In this document: in pieces, positions 57,229 to 58,081 of the stretch
Layout of the letters: each line of letters opens with the position of its first letter
Position numbering within the stretch: the first letter of the stretch is position 1
Origin: Lentzea sp. NEAU-D7
GTDB taxonomy: Bacteria > Actinomycetota > Actinomycetes > Mycobacteriales > Pseudonocardiaceae
Length of the DNA: 58,081 nt
NCBI RefSeq assembly: GCF_026242055.1
Contig: NZ_JAPJDL010000039.1
Location: forward strand, 1-58,081
Direction: 5' to 3'
The notes under the pieces: generated by a model
The model's input: the letters and a program-made list of their open reading frames with translations, nothing else
The model's database searches: none
Told to the model about the DNA's origin: nothing
Position numbers and translations under genes: made by a program

Positions 57229-57816
57229 CTACACGTGCAGGAGACGGCGAGTGACCGTCGTGACCGCGTCCAGCGGGCCGACGTCGCGGTGGATCTTGGC
57301 CATGACGCTCGCGCCGAGCCACATGTCGTACAGGGCCTGCGCAGTGGTACGGGCGTCGTCGTCGACTACCAGCGAGCCGTCCTCCAGGCCGGATGCGATC
57401 ACCCGCTCCAGGCGGTCGACGATGGCGGTGGTGCCTTCCTTCAGCGCGAGCCGCATCGACTCCGACAGGTCGGCCACCTCGGCGCCGAGCTTGACGGCCA
57501 GGCACTTGCCCTGGCACTCGTCGACGCTCTGCGTCTCGCGCCAGCCCTGCCAGTAGTTCATCAGCCGCTGCGCCGAGGTCAGGCCCGGCGCGGTGAGGAC
57601 GCGGTCCATGTCCGCGAGGTAGTCGACGAAGTACGACCGCATCATCGCCTCGCCGAAGGCGTCCTTGGAGCCGAAGTAGTGGTAGAAGGACCCCTTGGGC
57701 ACTCCGGCCTCGGAGAGGACCTCGTTGATCCCCACCGCGGCGAACCCCTTGTGCGACATGATCCGCTGAGCAGCGTCGAGGATGCTGCGCCGCGTGTCGC
57801 CCTGGGTGCCCGCCAT
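57229..57816 (-). CDS. TetR-family regulator
   Basis: 195 residues, standard size. DNA-binding domain DTRRSILDAAQRIMSHKGFA and GINEVLSEAGVPKGSFYHYF. The C-terminal region contains DECQGKCLAVKLGAEVADLS, with two cysteines that resemble those of the NemR-type electrophile sensors. The ATG at 57816 has TATGGT twelve bases upstream, so a leaderless transcript is possible. Operators flank it on both sides, hence probable control of itself and the DJ-1 gene. Confidence 0.93.
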   Translation of the reverse strand: MAGTQGDTRRSILDAAQRIMSHKGFAAVGINEVLSEAGVPKGSFYHYFGSKDAFGEAMMRSYFVDYLADMDRVLTAPGLTSAQRLMNYWQGWRETQSVDECQGKCLAVKLGAEVADLSESMRLALKEGTTAIVDRLERVIASGLEDGSLVVDDDARTTAQALYDMWLGASVMAKIHRDVGPLDAVTTVTRRLLHV

Positions 57817-57836
57817 GGGTTCACCATAGCAGCCAT

Positions 57837-57851
57837 TAGACCGGTCGTCTA
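57837..57851. promoter_or_regulatory. TetR operator, autoregulatory copy
   Basis: TAGAC-CGGTC-GTCTA has perfect 5-base arms, with GACCGGTC symmetric inside. It lies 20 bases upstream of the TetR start, next to the possible -10 box TATGGT. Confidence 0.78.
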
Positions 57852-57880
57852 GCGACCGGAGACCGAACGCCAGACGGCCG

Positions 57881-58010
57881 GGGGGGGGCCCCCCCCGGCA
57901 CCGCAGGGCGGGGGGGGGGGCGGGGGGGGGGGGGGGGGGGGGGGGGGGGTGGGGGGTGGGGGGGGCGGGGGGGGGGGGTGGGGGGGGGGGGGGTGGGGGG
58001 TGGGGGCTGG
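57881..58010. repeat. Long G-rich tract
   Basis: Almost pure G on the plus strand with scattered single C or T. It is preceded by a G-run/C-run mirror and passes into GGGGCTT-like units at its right edge. No coding content: the Pro-only frames on the minus strand are artefacts. Such runs are prone to sequencing and assembly error. Confidence 0.9.
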
Positions 58011-58081
58011 GGGCTTGGGGCTGACCATCGCACCGCGTTCGCGCCAAAGCACCCCTTGCCCAACCCGCAGCAAAGCACTAC
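58010..58081. repeat. Terminal direct repeat, right copy (72 bp)
   Basis: Identical to 100-171. The window ends exactly at the end of the match, so the right end can be laid over the left end. Confidence 0.95.

Noticed and set aside
1..58081. Circular plasmid suggested by the identical ends
   Set aside because: No replication, partition or transfer gene is visible and the gene content is chromosome-like. The match is next to low-complexity sequence prone to misassembly. Left open as a finding to check, not claimed.

Overview
The window is about 70 percent G+C, and GTG starts, 1- and 4-base gene overlaps and possible leaderless promoters are common. With a PaaX regulator, an IdeR/DtxR-type iron box, NarL-type two-component pairs and AfsR-like remnants, this points to a filamentous actinomycete. 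Pseudonocardiaceae (Lentzea, Saccharothrix or Lechevalieria type) is my guess from protein flavour, not a proven assignment. There is no phage, plasmid replication, transposase or CRISPR gene. The content is that of an accessory or regulatory stretch of chromosome.

Layout. Positions 1-171 hold a (GGGGCTT)n microsatellite and a unique tail, and 72 bases of this recur exactly at the right end (58010-58081) behind a long G-rich tract. Positions 293-3308 carry a minus-strand operon: a long TetR regulator, a small winged-helix-like protein and a short PPDK-like phosphotransferase. Next come a membrane protein, a NarL-type kinase/regulator pair (4275-6859) and a secreted protein with five C-x8-C motifs. 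Positions 9402-17048 form an aromatic-acid/CoA catabolic cluster with two divergent arms. The minus arm is cupin, thioesterase, CoA ligase, and a flavin monooxygenase fused to an old-yellow-enzyme reductase. The plus arm is RidA, FAH-family hydrolase and PaaX.

17-30 kb is a string of mostly single genes: M15 peptidase, ferredoxin plus glutathione peroxidase, an MOA-lectin-like papain-fold protein, hydrolase and cupin, VanZ-RDD, peptidase E, a second NarL-type pair, and DinB/maleylpyruvate-isomerase-like proteins. 30.3-33.8 kb is a decaying stretch with a broken lipoprotein, an AfsR remnant and about 1 kb without a convincing gene. 33.8-43.6 kb has an MBL hydrolase, a methyltransferase, a large unknown protein beside a tRNA-Pro-like gene, an operon with four YbjQ-like domains, and an XRE regulator followed by a STAND-type ATPase with a C-terminal HTH.

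43.1-50.1 kb is a set of small regulatory circuits. A MarR has three copies of an 18-base operator at its own promoter and at a quinone oxidoreductase/esterase operon. A YtrA-like GntR regulator heads an ABC exporter operon and has its own palindrome. A MerR lies upstream of another oxidoreductase. 50.4-56.4 kb is the most unusual unit. A promoter overlapped by an iron box drives four genes joined by 4-base overlaps: Fe3+-type binding lipoprotein, fused two-half permease, ATPase, and one protein combining an adenylation domain, a peptidyl-carrier domain and a ten-helix acyltransferase-3 membrane domain. The window closes with a DJ-1/PfpI protein and its TetR regulator, which share a 15-base operator.
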